In this document: piece after piece, positions 22,867 to 30,909 of the stretch
Layout: each line of letters opens with the position of its first letter
How positions within the stretch are numbered: position 1 is the first letter of the stretch
Assembly: GCA_016295145.1 (NCBI GenBank)
Contig: JAEDLR010000012.1
Coordinates: 1-34,449, forward strand
Reading direction: 5' to 3'
Source: Oscillospiraceae bacterium
GTDB lineage: Bacteria; Bacillota; Clostridia; Oscillospirales; Ruminococcaceae
DNA length: 34,449 nucleotides
The notes under the pieces: generated by a model
The model's input: the letters and a program-made list of their open reading frames with translations, nothing else
Told to the model about the DNA's origin: nothing
The model's database searches: none
Translations under genes and position numbers: made by a program

Positions 22867-24071
22867 TGGCTGGCGATATTAACAGCGAACAAAGCCTTGC
22901 CGTAACGGTCACAGGGCTGACAAAGCACTTTCGGGTATACGCCGATGGCAGCAATACCCTCAAGGATACCATGCTTTTCCGGCATCGGCGCAGATACCGC
23001 AATCATACCGTACTGTATGATGTTTCATTGCAGATCAAAAAGGGCGAGGCAGTCGCGCTCATCGGCAAAAACGGCTGCGGAAAATCCACATTGCTGAAGC
23101 TCATCAGCCGCATTTTGTATCCCGATGCAGGCACCGTGGAAGTGCATGGCAGAGTCTCCTCTCTGCTGGAGCTTGGCGCAGGCTTTCACCCCGAAATGAC
23201 GGGCAGAGAAAACATCTACACCAATGCTTCCATATTCGGGCTGCAGCACCGTGAAATCACAGCGCGCTTGCAGGATATCATGCAATTTGCAGATCTGGGC
23301 GATTCCATTGACCGACCCGTGCGCACCTATTCCTCGGGAATGTATATGCGCCTTGCCTTTGCGGTTGCCATTCATGTGGGCGCAGATGTACTGCTCATTG
23401 ATGAAATCCTTGCGGTGGGTGATGCAGCGTTTCAGGCAAAATGTATGCGGCGTTTGCAGGAACTGAAAGCCCAGGGCGTGACCATTCTCATCGTATCCCA
23501 CAGCATGGCACAGCTTGCACGTATCTGTGACCGCAGTATCTGGCTTTCCAACGGCAAAATCGTCATGGACGGACTGCCCGGGCAGGTTCATGCACAATAT
23601 CTGGAATCCATGCAGCCTCAGAGCATCCGGCAACCCGTGGAGAGAACCGGCAGTGTGCATCTGGAAAATGCTGCACTCTGTGATGCAGAAGGCAATGTCA
23701 TCACCCAATGCCAAGGCACACAGCCGCTTACGCTGACATTACAGTATCAAGCCGATGGGGATATTCCGCTTTGTGCGGCAGCTACTGTGGCAATCTACCG
23801 CGCAGATGCACTGCTTTGCTGGAGCAGTAATACACAGCGCGAGGGTCTTGCACCAATAAAATTGTCGCAAACGGGCACATTGCAACTGGAATTTTCTCCC
23901 ACAGCACTGGCAAGCGGTGATTACTGGCTGGATGCAGCTTTGCGGGACGCCGAAAACGGTGTGCTCTACGATGCAAGGCATCAGCTGTTGCGCTTTTCAG
24001 TACGGCGCACAAGTGCAGAAAACGGCGTGGTGCATATACCGCATCACTGGAACATAAAACAAAAGATGTAA
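22866..24071 (+). CDS. wzt: Polysaccharide ABC exporter ATPase with C-terminal glycan-binding domain
   Basis: The 401-residue protein has an ATPase domain (about residues 1-250) with Walker A GKNGCGKST, RVSSLLELGAGFHPEMTGREN, signature TYSSGMYMRL and Walker B LLIDEILAVGD. A beta-rich domain of about 140 residues follows (QPLTLTLQYQADGDIP through ASGDYWLDAALRDAE). In E. coli O8/O9a the equivalent Wzt domain binds the chemically capped chain end and licenses export. Its presence here argues that this glycan also has a specific terminal modification. The start shares one base with the wzm stop. The next gene is a methyltransferase-like protein, a natural candidate for making that cap. Confidence 0.93.
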   Translation: MAGDINSEQSLAVTVTGLTKHFRVYADGSNTLKDTMLFRHRRRYRNHTVLYDVSLQIKKGEAVALIGKNGCGKSTLLKLISRILYPDAGTVEVHGRVSSLLELGAGFHPEMTGRENIYTNASIFGLQHREITARLQDIMQFADLGDSIDRPVRTYSSGMYMRLAFAVAIHVGADVLLIDEILAVGDAAFQAKCMRRLQELKAQGVTILIVSHSMAQLARICDRSIWLSNGKIVMDGLPGQVHAQYLESMQPQSIRQPVERTGSVHLENAALCDAEGNVITQCQGTQPLTLTLQYQADGDIPLCAAATVAIYRADALLCWSSNTQREGLAPIKLSQTGTLQLEFSPTALASGDYWLDAALRDAENGVLYDARHQLLRFSVRRTSAENGVVHIPHHWNIKQKM

Positions 24072-24092
24072 AAAGAAAAGGAGGTTTCAGCA

Positions 24093-25835
24093 ATGAAACA
24101 AGATGATAGCAGAGAACAGAAGATCCGCAGCGTCAATGCCTGCAAAGAGAGCTTCACCGCCGCCGAGCCCCAGGGCAAGGGCAAAATGATGAAGCGCATA
24201 GGACAAAAAATGACGGATTGGTATGTTCGTCCCTTTGGGCAGGCGCAGAACGATTTCAATGCCGCCGCAGCCGATGCCCTTGCCACACTGCATCAACAAC
24301 TGTTGGTGCAGCAGGCCGCACTGGAGGAAACACAGCATCGCCTCAATGAAACCATTCGTGAGCAGAGAGAATCTCTTGCGCGCAATCAGCATCTGTGGCA
24401 GGCTGCACTGGCGGATACCGAAACCTACCTGGACCGCGCCCTCTGCGCTGCCGACCCTGCAAGCCGTCCCGTAGCAGGTGTGCCGCCCATGACACAGCTT
24501 GCAGGACTTTCCAAGGAAGATTTGTTTATGCAGCTGCAGGCAGTCAAAAATGCCGGCGATACTGTGGCGTTGCGGGATGCACTGGCACAGCTGAAAACAC
24601 AGTACGATGATAAGCTGCTCCAAGCGCTTACCGCCTGTGACGAAGCACCGCAAAACCGTCCGTTGGTGATCCTGTGTCCGGATCTGCAATCTGCGGACAA
24701 AGCCGTTGCCGGTGAGGCGCAGCGTCTGTATGCACTGCTGAAAAACGCAAGCCGTTATCCCGTGCGGCTGATTTCCCTCTGCAAAGAGGGTACTGCGGTA
24801 CAGTCACTGGGCGATTGCAGCACCGTACCCGAACCGCTGCTGCCGCAAATGATCAAGGCATGCAAGCCTGCATTGGTCATTCTCTGCGATACTACTACTG
24901 CCATTGCCAACGCAGGTAAGGGCTGCCTGCTGATGCAAAATCTGCTGCTGCGCCTGGTAGGGCAAAAGCCCTTTGAGGGCCTTGGCGGCAGCTTAATGCA
25001 GGATCTGCTGCATTTGTGCGATTACGACCTGCACTGCTGCTGTGTGGATTCCGATATGGCTGCCGACGGAATGCAGCAACTTGGGTTTCGCCGCCCCTTT
25101 GTCATCGGAGAAGATCGTGGCTTTGTTGCGCTGGCAGAGCAGCGCGCTGCAAATGATCTGCCCTACGGTCTGATACATCTCAGCGAGTGGGACAGGCAGC
25201 TCAAGGCAGAAAATCAGCATCTCATCAAGGGACATTCCGCACTGCGTGCCTACTATGAGCGTCAGGCAGATGCACAAGCAGTATCCCCTGATGCCTTGCC
25301 CTATCCCCAGAATTGCTATGTGCTGATGCAGCAGCAAAGCATCACGGGATTGCTGCAATATTTCCTGCGGGGCAAAGGCGCAGTGACCATACTCGACCTG
25401 AGCCCTGCGCAAAGTGGAATTGCTCCGCTGCTATCCCCCTTTGGCGATTGCACCGCCGCACCCACCGATGTGCTCTATGACAAGATCAAAGGGCACTATG
25501 ATGTCATCACGCTGTTTGATCTGCTGCACCATTTTGCCTACAGCGACCGCAGAAAGCTTTGGGCATCGCTGCGCAGCGCACTGGCACAGGATGGCATCCT
25601 GCTGCTGAATGTGCCCAATCTGCGCTTTGCGCTGCCACGCCGCCTGCAAAAGGGATGGGGGCAGTATCCGCTTTATGATGTATGCTTTACCAAGGAAACG
25701 TTTTACCGTGAGTTGAAAGAAAACGGTTTTGCCGCACAGGCTATGCTGCCCGTGGGACAGGGGCTCTACTCCGTGGCAGGAGTTTCGCGCAATGAGCCGA
25801 TCTCCTGGACGGCAGTGGTCACTGCCGCGCCGTAA
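24093..25835 (+). CDS. Coiled-coil protein with C-terminal methyltransferase domain; candidate chain terminator
   Basis: The 580-residue protein appears to have three parts. Residues about 30-180 are helical and Gln/Ala/Leu-rich (LHQQLLVQQAALEETQHRLN), with likely coiled coils. Residues about 190-340 (RPLVILCPDLQS through RRPFVIGED) look like half of a GT-B or Rossmann fold. Residues about 440-580 are a class I methyltransferase: TILDLSPAQSGIAPLL replaces the usual GxGxG loop, followed by DVITLFDLLHHF and LAQDGILLLNVPN. It lies right after wzt, and ATG 24093 has a strong AAAGGAGG site. WbdD in E. coli and WsaE in Geobacillus are methyltransferase-containing chain-ending or multi-domain enzymes next to Wzm/Wzt, so a similar job is plausible. 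The degenerate SAM loop leaves activity uncertain. Confidence 0.7.
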   Translation: MKQDDSREQKIRSVNACKESFTAAEPQGKGKMMKRIGQKMTDWYVRPFGQAQNDFNAAAADALATLHQQLLVQQAALEETQHRLNETIREQRESLARNQHLWQAALADTETYLDRALCAADPASRPVAGVPPMTQLAGLSKEDLFMQLQAVKNAGDTVALRDALAQLKTQYDDKLLQALTACDEAPQNRPLVILCPDLQSADKAVAGEAQRLYALLKNASRYPVRLISLCKEGTAVQSLGDCSTVPEPLLPQMIKACKPALVILCDTTTAIANAGKGCLLMQNLLLRLVGQKPFEGLGGSLMQDLLHLCDYDLHCCCVDSDMAADGMQQLGFRRPFVIGEDRGFVALAEQRAANDLPYGLIHLSEWDRQLKAENQHLIKGHSALRAYYERQADAQAVSPDALPYPQNCYVLMQQQSITGLLQYFLRGKGAVTILDLSPAQSGIAPLLSPFGDCTAAPTDVLYDKIKGHYDVITLFDLLHHFAYSDRRKLWASLRSALAQDGILLLNVPNLRFALPRRLQKGWGQYPLYDVCFTKETFYRELKENGFAAQAMLPVGQGLYSVAGVSRNEPISWTAVVTAAP

Positions 25836-25871
25836 GCCGTTTGCTCGCAGAAAGGAACCGTTGTTTCTCCT

Positions 25872-26357
25872 ATGTCCCATGCTGATTCGACTCGTACCGC
25901 CCTGCGCATCTATCGCCTTGCTGCTGCGCGCCTGTATGCCGCCAATATGCAGCCTGCCTGCTCGGAAGACGTATTTGCCGTGCTTGCAGCCATTGCCCCG
26001 GACCGTGTATCCTATGGACTGTTTGAAGAGCTGTGCAACGAGGATTTTCTCCATGCTGTATACTATGCCCTCCTTGGCAGAGCCATTGATTCTGCCGCGC
26101 TGCATCGATGGAAAATGCAGTTTCACTTGTCAAGGACGCAATTTCGTACAGCGGTGCTGCATACGGTGCTGACATCGCCGGAATACAGAATGCGCAGCCT
26201 GCCTCTGACCGATTGTCCCCTGCCGATCCCCGCCACAGGGCCCCAGGTCACCATCACCACCGGAGTACAGGGGCTGCCGCCGCGACTGGTGCGGATATAC
26301 CGCGCATTGCCGCCGTTTTTACAGCGTATGGCAAAGCGCATTGCCGGAAAGGAGTAG
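25872..26357 (+). CDS. DUF4214-like small protein
   Basis: The 161-residue protein has one helical block at about residues 55-105 (FLHAVYYALLGRAIDSAAL, then LSRTQFRTAVLHTVLTSPEY) that matches the DUF4214 pattern: Y-x-LGR-x2-D, then a W and an SPE[YF] end. DUF4214 repeats occur in surface-layer and glycan-related proteins and fused to glycosyltransferases; no activity is established. The N-terminal 50 residues are also helical. No signal peptide is visible, so it is probably cytoplasmic with the synthesis machinery. It lies between the candidate chain terminator and the large glycosyltransferase. Confidence 0.72.
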   Translation: MSHADSTRTALRIYRLAAARLYAANMQPACSEDVFAVLAAIAPDRVSYGLFEELCNEDFLHAVYYALLGRAIDSAALHRWKMQFHLSRTQFRTAVLHTVLTSPEYRMRSLPLTDCPLPIPATGPQVTITTGVQGLPPRLVRIYRALPPFLQRMAKRIAGKE

Positions 26358-26361
26358 CATC

Positions 26362-28845
26362 TTGGATCCTCAGCATTCCACCCAGCGTGCCTGCGCTGCA
26401 CCCCTTGCCCGTGTGTACATTGACCTTTCCCGTTTGTGTATGACTCCCTTTACCACAGGCATTCAGCGTGCGGCGAAGAAAATCGTCACCCGTATGCTCC
26501 ACGATGACCGCCTGGAAATCATTTTGCTCAGCGCGTTGCCCTCGCAAACGGCATGGCGTGTGCTGCCCCATGCGGCGTTCACCGCCTTTTGCGAGGGTAC
26601 TGCTCCCCACCCCTTTGGTGAGGGCGCTATGCAGACGCTGCGCCCCTGTGATCTGTCTGCCGGCAGCGCCTTATTTGAGATCGACAGTGCATGGAATATG
26701 CCCATGCAGCGTCACTGGCTGTATCCGCAGCTGCGGCAGCGGGGCATACGCATTCTCTGCCATGTGTATGACCTGATTCCCATTACCGAACCCCAGTATT
26801 TTCACAGCCATACCGCGGTGCAATTCTGGGCATGGGCTGCTGCAGTACTGGAGTATGCCGACCATATCATTTGCAATGCACAGGCAACCGCCGATGCACT
26901 CCGCAACCTCTGCAAGGAAGTAAACACTGCTATGCCCCCATGTGCGGTCATTCCGCTTGGGGGCGATTTTGCCCCACGCCATCTTGATATGGCACAGGCG
27001 GATACCGCATTGCTTGCCAAATTACAGCCGCAGCGGTATCTGTTGATGGTAGGGACCATCGAGCCGAGAAAAAATCACAGGCTGCTGCTGGATGCGGTCA
27101 AGCCCCTTGCAAAGCTTGGCATCAGCGTGGTATTTGCAGGGCGCATTGGGTGGAATATGGAGCAATTTGCCCGTCAGATGCGCAAACATCCGCTGAAAGG
27201 ACGGTATTTTTTCTTTGCCCAGTCTCCCAGTGATGCAACCGTTCATGGGCTGTATGCCGATGCACTGGCTGTCGTGTTCCCCACCAAAAACGAGGGCTTT
27301 GGTCTGCCCATTGCCGAAGCGTTCTGCTTTGGTACGCCCGTACTTGCCGCAGATCTGCCTGTACTGCGTGAGGTTGGCGGCACACTGGCACGCTATTTTG
27401 ACAACAGCAGCGTGGATTCTCTGGTGCAGGCTGTAAAGTCTCTGCTGGAGGACAAGGCGGACTATGCCAGAATTCAGGCAGAGATTGCCGCATACCGCCC
27501 GCCCACATGGGCTGCCGCAGCGGCTGCAATGGCCAATGTAATCTGCGAGATTGCGCCGTTGCAGGGGCACGGGGCGAGTACTCCTCTGCGGCAGCTTGCC
27601 GTGCTGACCGCACGCCCTGCAGATCTGTTGCAGAGCTTGCCCTACTGGGATGCCTACTATCCCTTTGCTGAGGAAGTGCTGGTCTGCTGCCCTGCCAAAA
27701 ACATCACAGAACTGCAACAACAATGGCACGGCAGATTGCGTCTGCGCTTTTGCTCCGATGAAACCTTGCTGCGCGGTGATGCGCTGCCCGATGACCATAC
27801 CAGGCGCAATTTCTTTCTGCGGTGCCGTATGCTGCAATATGCGCCGTTGGATGATGTGTTCATCATGACCGATGACGATTACCGTCCGCTGTTTGTCATG
27901 GATGAAACCGTGTTTCGCAGTGACGGAAGATATCTCGCCTACTATTGCTATGATCTGCGCTTCTGGCAGGGCACCCAGGGGGACTATACCGCCTATGACC
28001 GCAGTATGTTCCGCAGCCTTGCATTTTTGCAGCAGGAGCATCTCCCGACGCTGCAATACTCCTCCCACCAGCCCCAAGCCATCGACCGCCGCATTTATCT
28101 GGAGCTTCTGCAGCGGTATCCTCATATCGTCACAGAGGGGCTGGACGAGTGGAGCATATATTTCAATTACGGCGTGCAACACTATCCGGATGCGTTTTTC
28201 CCTACGCGGTATTGTACCATGGGGTGGCCCGGTGCTATGACCGATTGGAAGCTGTTTGTATATCCCACGCACTTGTATTTTGAAAATTTTTATGATATAC
28301 TGTATGAAAACGGACAGGTATTTGCAAATCTGCCTACGGCATATGATGCACAAACAGCACCGGGCGTTACGGCGGAAAAAATCAACCGCTGGCACACATT
28401 ATTGCGTACACAGTATGGCTGCGATATGGCAATGCAAGCCGCAGATATGCTCTATCAGCGGTGCTATGGGCTGCCCCGGGAGATGCAGCTTGCCCTATCG
28501 GATACCGGTGACCTGCAATTTGTGCTGCCGCAGTATACGGTGATGCTCTGCGGCAAAGTTTCACGGCTGAATGTGCAGATCCCCCCAAGAATGCGCACAG
28601 CCTCCGCACGGCTGCATTACAATTTGCAAACAGCCGAGGGCGTCTCGCTTACGCCCATACAGCAGATTCTGCTGCACAGCACGGAGCCTGCACCCACCGT
28701 GACCCTGACGGTGGCTGCGCCCCATTGCCCCATGACGGCAATGCTGACGCTGCAATATACCGATGATGTACAAACCGTCACGGGCAGTGTGCCATGTATG
28801 GTCATTGCCCATGCAGAGGATACAGGAAAGGAATACGGATGTTAA
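26362..28845 (+). CDS. Large two-domain glycosyltransferase (GT4 plus second transferase-like domain)
   Basis: The TTG at 26362 has AAAGGAG seven bases upstream and is preferred to the longer ATG frame at 26341, which starts inside the previous gene. The product is 827 residues. Residues about 15-400 are a GT4 enzyme: TTGIQRAAKKIV, VYDLIPITEPQYF, GTIEPRKN (from residue 231) and EGFGLPIAEAFCFG (from residue 311). Residues about 415-700 are a second domain with FIMTDDDYRPL (Asp504-506), SSHQPQAIDRRIY and EGLDEWSIYFNYG. The acidic triplet and the SxHxP segment suggest a metal-dependent GT-A or Stealth-like sugar-phosphate transferase, which I cannot confirm. The last 110 residues are beta-rich. 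One protein may thus add two different residues. Confidence 0.82.
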   Translation: MDPQHSTQRACAAPLARVYIDLSRLCMTPFTTGIQRAAKKIVTRMLHDDRLEIILLSALPSQTAWRVLPHAAFTAFCEGTAPHPFGEGAMQTLRPCDLSAGSALFEIDSAWNMPMQRHWLYPQLRQRGIRILCHVYDLIPITEPQYFHSHTAVQFWAWAAAVLEYADHIICNAQATADALRNLCKEVNTAMPPCAVIPLGGDFAPRHLDMAQADTALLAKLQPQRYLLMVGTIEPRKNHRLLLDAVKPLAKLGISVVFAGRIGWNMEQFARQMRKHPLKGRYFFFAQSPSDATVHGLYADALAVVFPTKNEGFGLPIAEAFCFGTPVLAADLPVLREVGGTLARYFDNSSVDSLVQAVKSLLEDKADYARIQAEIAAYRPPTWAAAAAAMANVICEIAPLQGHGASTPLRQLAVLTARPADLLQSLPYWDAYYPFAEEVLVCCPAKNITELQQQWHGRLRLRFCSDETLLRGDALPDDHTRRNFFLRCRMLQYAPLDDVFIMTDDDYRPLFVMDETVFRSDGRYLAYYCYDLRFWQGTQGDYTAYDRSMFRSLAFLQQEHLPTLQYSSHQPQAIDRRIYLELLQRYPHIVTEGLDEWSIYFNYGVQHYPDAFFPTRYCTMGWPGAMTDWKLFVYPTHLYFENFYDILYENGQVFANLPTAYDAQTAPGVTAEKINRWHTLLRTQYGCDMAMQAADMLYQRCYGLPREMQLALSDTGDLQFVLPQYTVMLCGKVSRLNVQIPPRMRTASARLHYNLQTAEGVSLTPIQQILLHSTEPAPTVTLTVAAPHCPMTAMLTLQYTDDVQTVTGSVPCMVIAHAEDTGKEYGC

Positions 28846-29669
28846 AATCACGAACCATCTCCAAAAAAACGGTGATCGTGTCGGCTTTGATGCTTGCGGC
28901 ACTGCTGCTGTGGGTGATCGCATGGCAGATCGTGGGTGACCGCATGGAACAGACCGCCACAGATATGCAGTACTCCCATTTTACCTACAGCGGCGCGATC
29001 TATGCCCGATGCCCCGATGCCGCGAACATCTACCAACTGCATCTGACAGGCAAGCTGGATGACTGCGGCGAACCGGTGGGTACGGTACAGTTTACGGTGG
29101 ACGGTGTGACAGTCCACAAAGAGGCATACCGCGTAAAAGGCGAAGAAACGCACGCCGTTGCAGAGCCTGTACTGCTGATATCCCATGATGAAAAATGCAC
29201 CCCCTATGAATTGGTAGGATTTACCGCACTGAACAAATCGCCAAGTATTGGGGCAGTTTGTGAGGCATACGGAATACGGTCGGCGGAGGATATTGCGTCC
29301 GTTACGGTATACGATGCAGACGGCTCGGTGGTGCAGAATCTTACCGCAGCCGAAGCACTGCAACCGTTTTATGAAAAGCTGGTCGCACTGGGCGCAGATC
29401 TGGGCGCAGCAGGGCAGGCACAGGCGTACTATGACGCATATATTGCAAAATACGGCAACAGTGACGGTATCACCCTGAAGGACGGCACCATTGAAACCGC
29501 AGACAATGAAACCTATCAGCAGGCAATGGAACTTTGGGGGGCAGGTATGTGTACCGTCACCATGGAGCTGCAAAACGGTCTGCGTCTTGCAGATATGGTC
29601 TACGCGCCTGTGCCGAAGGTCTTTCAGGTGTATGGTTATTATGCCATTACAGCTCCCTTTTTTGAATAG
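28839..29669 (+). CDS. Single-pass membrane protein of unknown function
   Basis: The 276-residue protein has an N-terminal membrane helix (about residues 12-32: VSALMLAALLLWVIAWQIV) after a basic start, so most of it lies outside the cell. The extracellular part contains a beta-rich stretch (TYSGAIYARCPDAANIYQL) and a later Ala-rich helical part. I do not recognise the family. ATG 28839 overlaps the previous stop (ATGTTAA) and has GGAAAGGAA upstream, so it is the last gene of the glycan operon. A role in anchoring, ligating or modifying the exported glycan outside the cell fits its place but is inference only. Confidence 0.75.
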   Translation: MLKSRTISKKTVIVSALMLAALLLWVIAWQIVGDRMEQTATDMQYSHFTYSGAIYARCPDAANIYQLHLTGKLDDCGEPVGTVQFTVDGVTVHKEAYRVKGEETHAVAEPVLLISHDEKCTPYELVGFTALNKSPSIGAVCEAYGIRSAEDIASVTVYDADGSVVQNLTAAEALQPFYEKLVALGADLGAAGQAQAYYDAYIAKYGNSDGITLKDGTIETADNETYQQAMELWGAGMCTVTMELQNGLRLADMVYAPVPKVFQVYGYYAITAPFFE

Positions 29670-29682
29670 CTGCCACTGCATC

Positions 29683-29721
29683 GCCCCTCTGCGCATGGTC
29701 TTGTGCACAGAGGGGTGTATT
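29683..29721 (+). terminator. Terminator of the polysaccharide operon
   Basis: GCCCCTCTG (29683-29691) pairs with CAGAGGGGT (29708-29716), followed by GTATTTCGTTT. Moderate T-tract. Confidence 0.65.
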
Positions 29722-29757
29722 TCGTTTGGCACTATACGGAAAATTTTGCGTGCTGAC

Positions 29758-29786
29758 TGGACAAAATCCATAGAATATGGTATAAT
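29758..29786 (+). promoter_or_regulatory. Promoter of queA-pyk
   Basis: TGGACA and TATAAT are 17 bases apart. The spacer contains CCATA-GAA-TATGG (29768-29780), an inverted repeat abutting the -10 box. Confidence 0.78.
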
Positions 29787-29827
29787 ATCCATGATGCTAC
29801 AAAAATTGGAAAGGAGCGGCTTTTTGT

Positions 29828-30865
29828 ATGCCTGACTGGACAAAACGCAGCACCTATGCGTATGATTTGCCTGAGGAACGCATCGCGCAAACACCCGTCA
29901 CCCCGCGCAGCGCTTCACGCTTGCTCTGCCTTGACCGCCAAAGCGGTGCCATCGAGCATCATCATTTTTACGAACTGGGCGATTTCCTGCGTCCGGGCGA
30001 TTTGCTTGTCATGAACGATTCGCGGGTGCTGCCTGCGCGCTTATACGGTGTGAAATCCGAAAACAATACCCCCATTGAGTTTCTGCTGCTGCACGCTGTG
30101 GAACAGAATGTCTGGGAGATCATCTGCAAACCTGCCAAAAAAGCAAAGATCGGCACGCGGTTTACCTTCGGAAACGGACTTTTGGAGGCTGAAGTACTGG
30201 ATATCACCGAGGATGGCGGACGTTTGGTGCGATTTTTCTGCAAGGGGAATCTATATGCCGTACTGGATGAGATCGGGCAGATGCCCTTGCCGCCCTATAT
30301 CACGGAGAAATTAACCGACAAGGAACGCTATCAGACCGTATACGCCAAAGAGGTCGGCTCGGCTGCTGCGCCCACGGCGGGTTTGCACTTTACGCCGGAA
30401 CTTCTGGAGCAGTTGCAGAAACAGGGCGTAAATACCGCTTTTGTAACCCTTCATGTGGGGCTTGGCACCTTTCGCCCTGTCAAAGCCGATGATATCCGCG
30501 ACCACCATATGCACACAGAGCATTACACCATTCCCGAAGAAACTGCCGCAAAGATCCTTGCAACCAAGGCAAAAGGCGGCAGAGTCATTGCGGTGGGCAC
30601 CACGTCATGCCGCACACTGGAGGGCGCTATGCAAGCACATGGCAAAATGTGTGCTTGCGACGGCGACACGAACATATTCATCTATCCGCCGTATTCCTTT
30701 CAGTGCATTGACGGCCTGCTGACAAATTTTCATCTGCCAGAATCCACACTGATTATGCTGGTATCTGCCTTTGCCGGCTACGAACATACCATGCACGCCT
30801 ACCACATCGCGGTGGAGGAAAAATACCGCTTTTTCAGCTTTGGGGATGCAATGCTGATCCTGTAA
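29828..30865 (+). CDS. queA: S-adenosylmethionine:tRNA ribosyltransferase-isomerase
   Basis: The 345-residue enzyme transfers and isomerises the ribosyl part of SAM onto 7-aminomethyl-deazaguanine in tRNA, making epoxyqueuosine at the wobble base. Family blocks are clear: YDLPEERIAQTP near the N-terminus, LLVMNDSRVLPARLYG, GSAAAPTAGLHFT, LHVGLGTFRPV, GTTSCRTLE and TNFHLPESTL. The length is normal. ATG 29828 has GGAAAGGAGCGG upstream. A gap of 44 bases without a terminator separates it from pyk, so the two are probably co-transcribed. Confidence 0.97.
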   Translation: MPDWTKRSTYAYDLPEERIAQTPVTPRSASRLLCLDRQSGAIEHHHFYELGDFLRPGDLLVMNDSRVLPARLYGVKSENNTPIEFLLLHAVEQNVWEIICKPAKKAKIGTRFTFGNGLLEAEVLDITEDGGRLVRFFCKGNLYAVLDEIGQMPLPPYITEKLTDKERYQTVYAKEVGSAAAPTAGLHFTPELLEQLQKQGVNTAFVTLHVGLGTFRPVKADDIRDHHMHTEHYTIPEETAAKILATKAKGGRVIAVGTTSCRTLEGAMQAHGKMCACDGDTNIFIYPPYSFQCIDGLLTNFHLPESTLIMLVSAFAGYEHTMHAYHIAVEEKYRFFSFGDAMLIL

Positions 30866-30909
30866 GCCGCATTCTGCAAGAATAAACGCACAAAAGGAGG
30901 AAACCCGTC

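Noticed and set aside
27022..28395. 457-residue frame antisense to the large glycosyltransferase
   Set aside because: It is a shadow of the real gene: no ribosome site and no family motifs.
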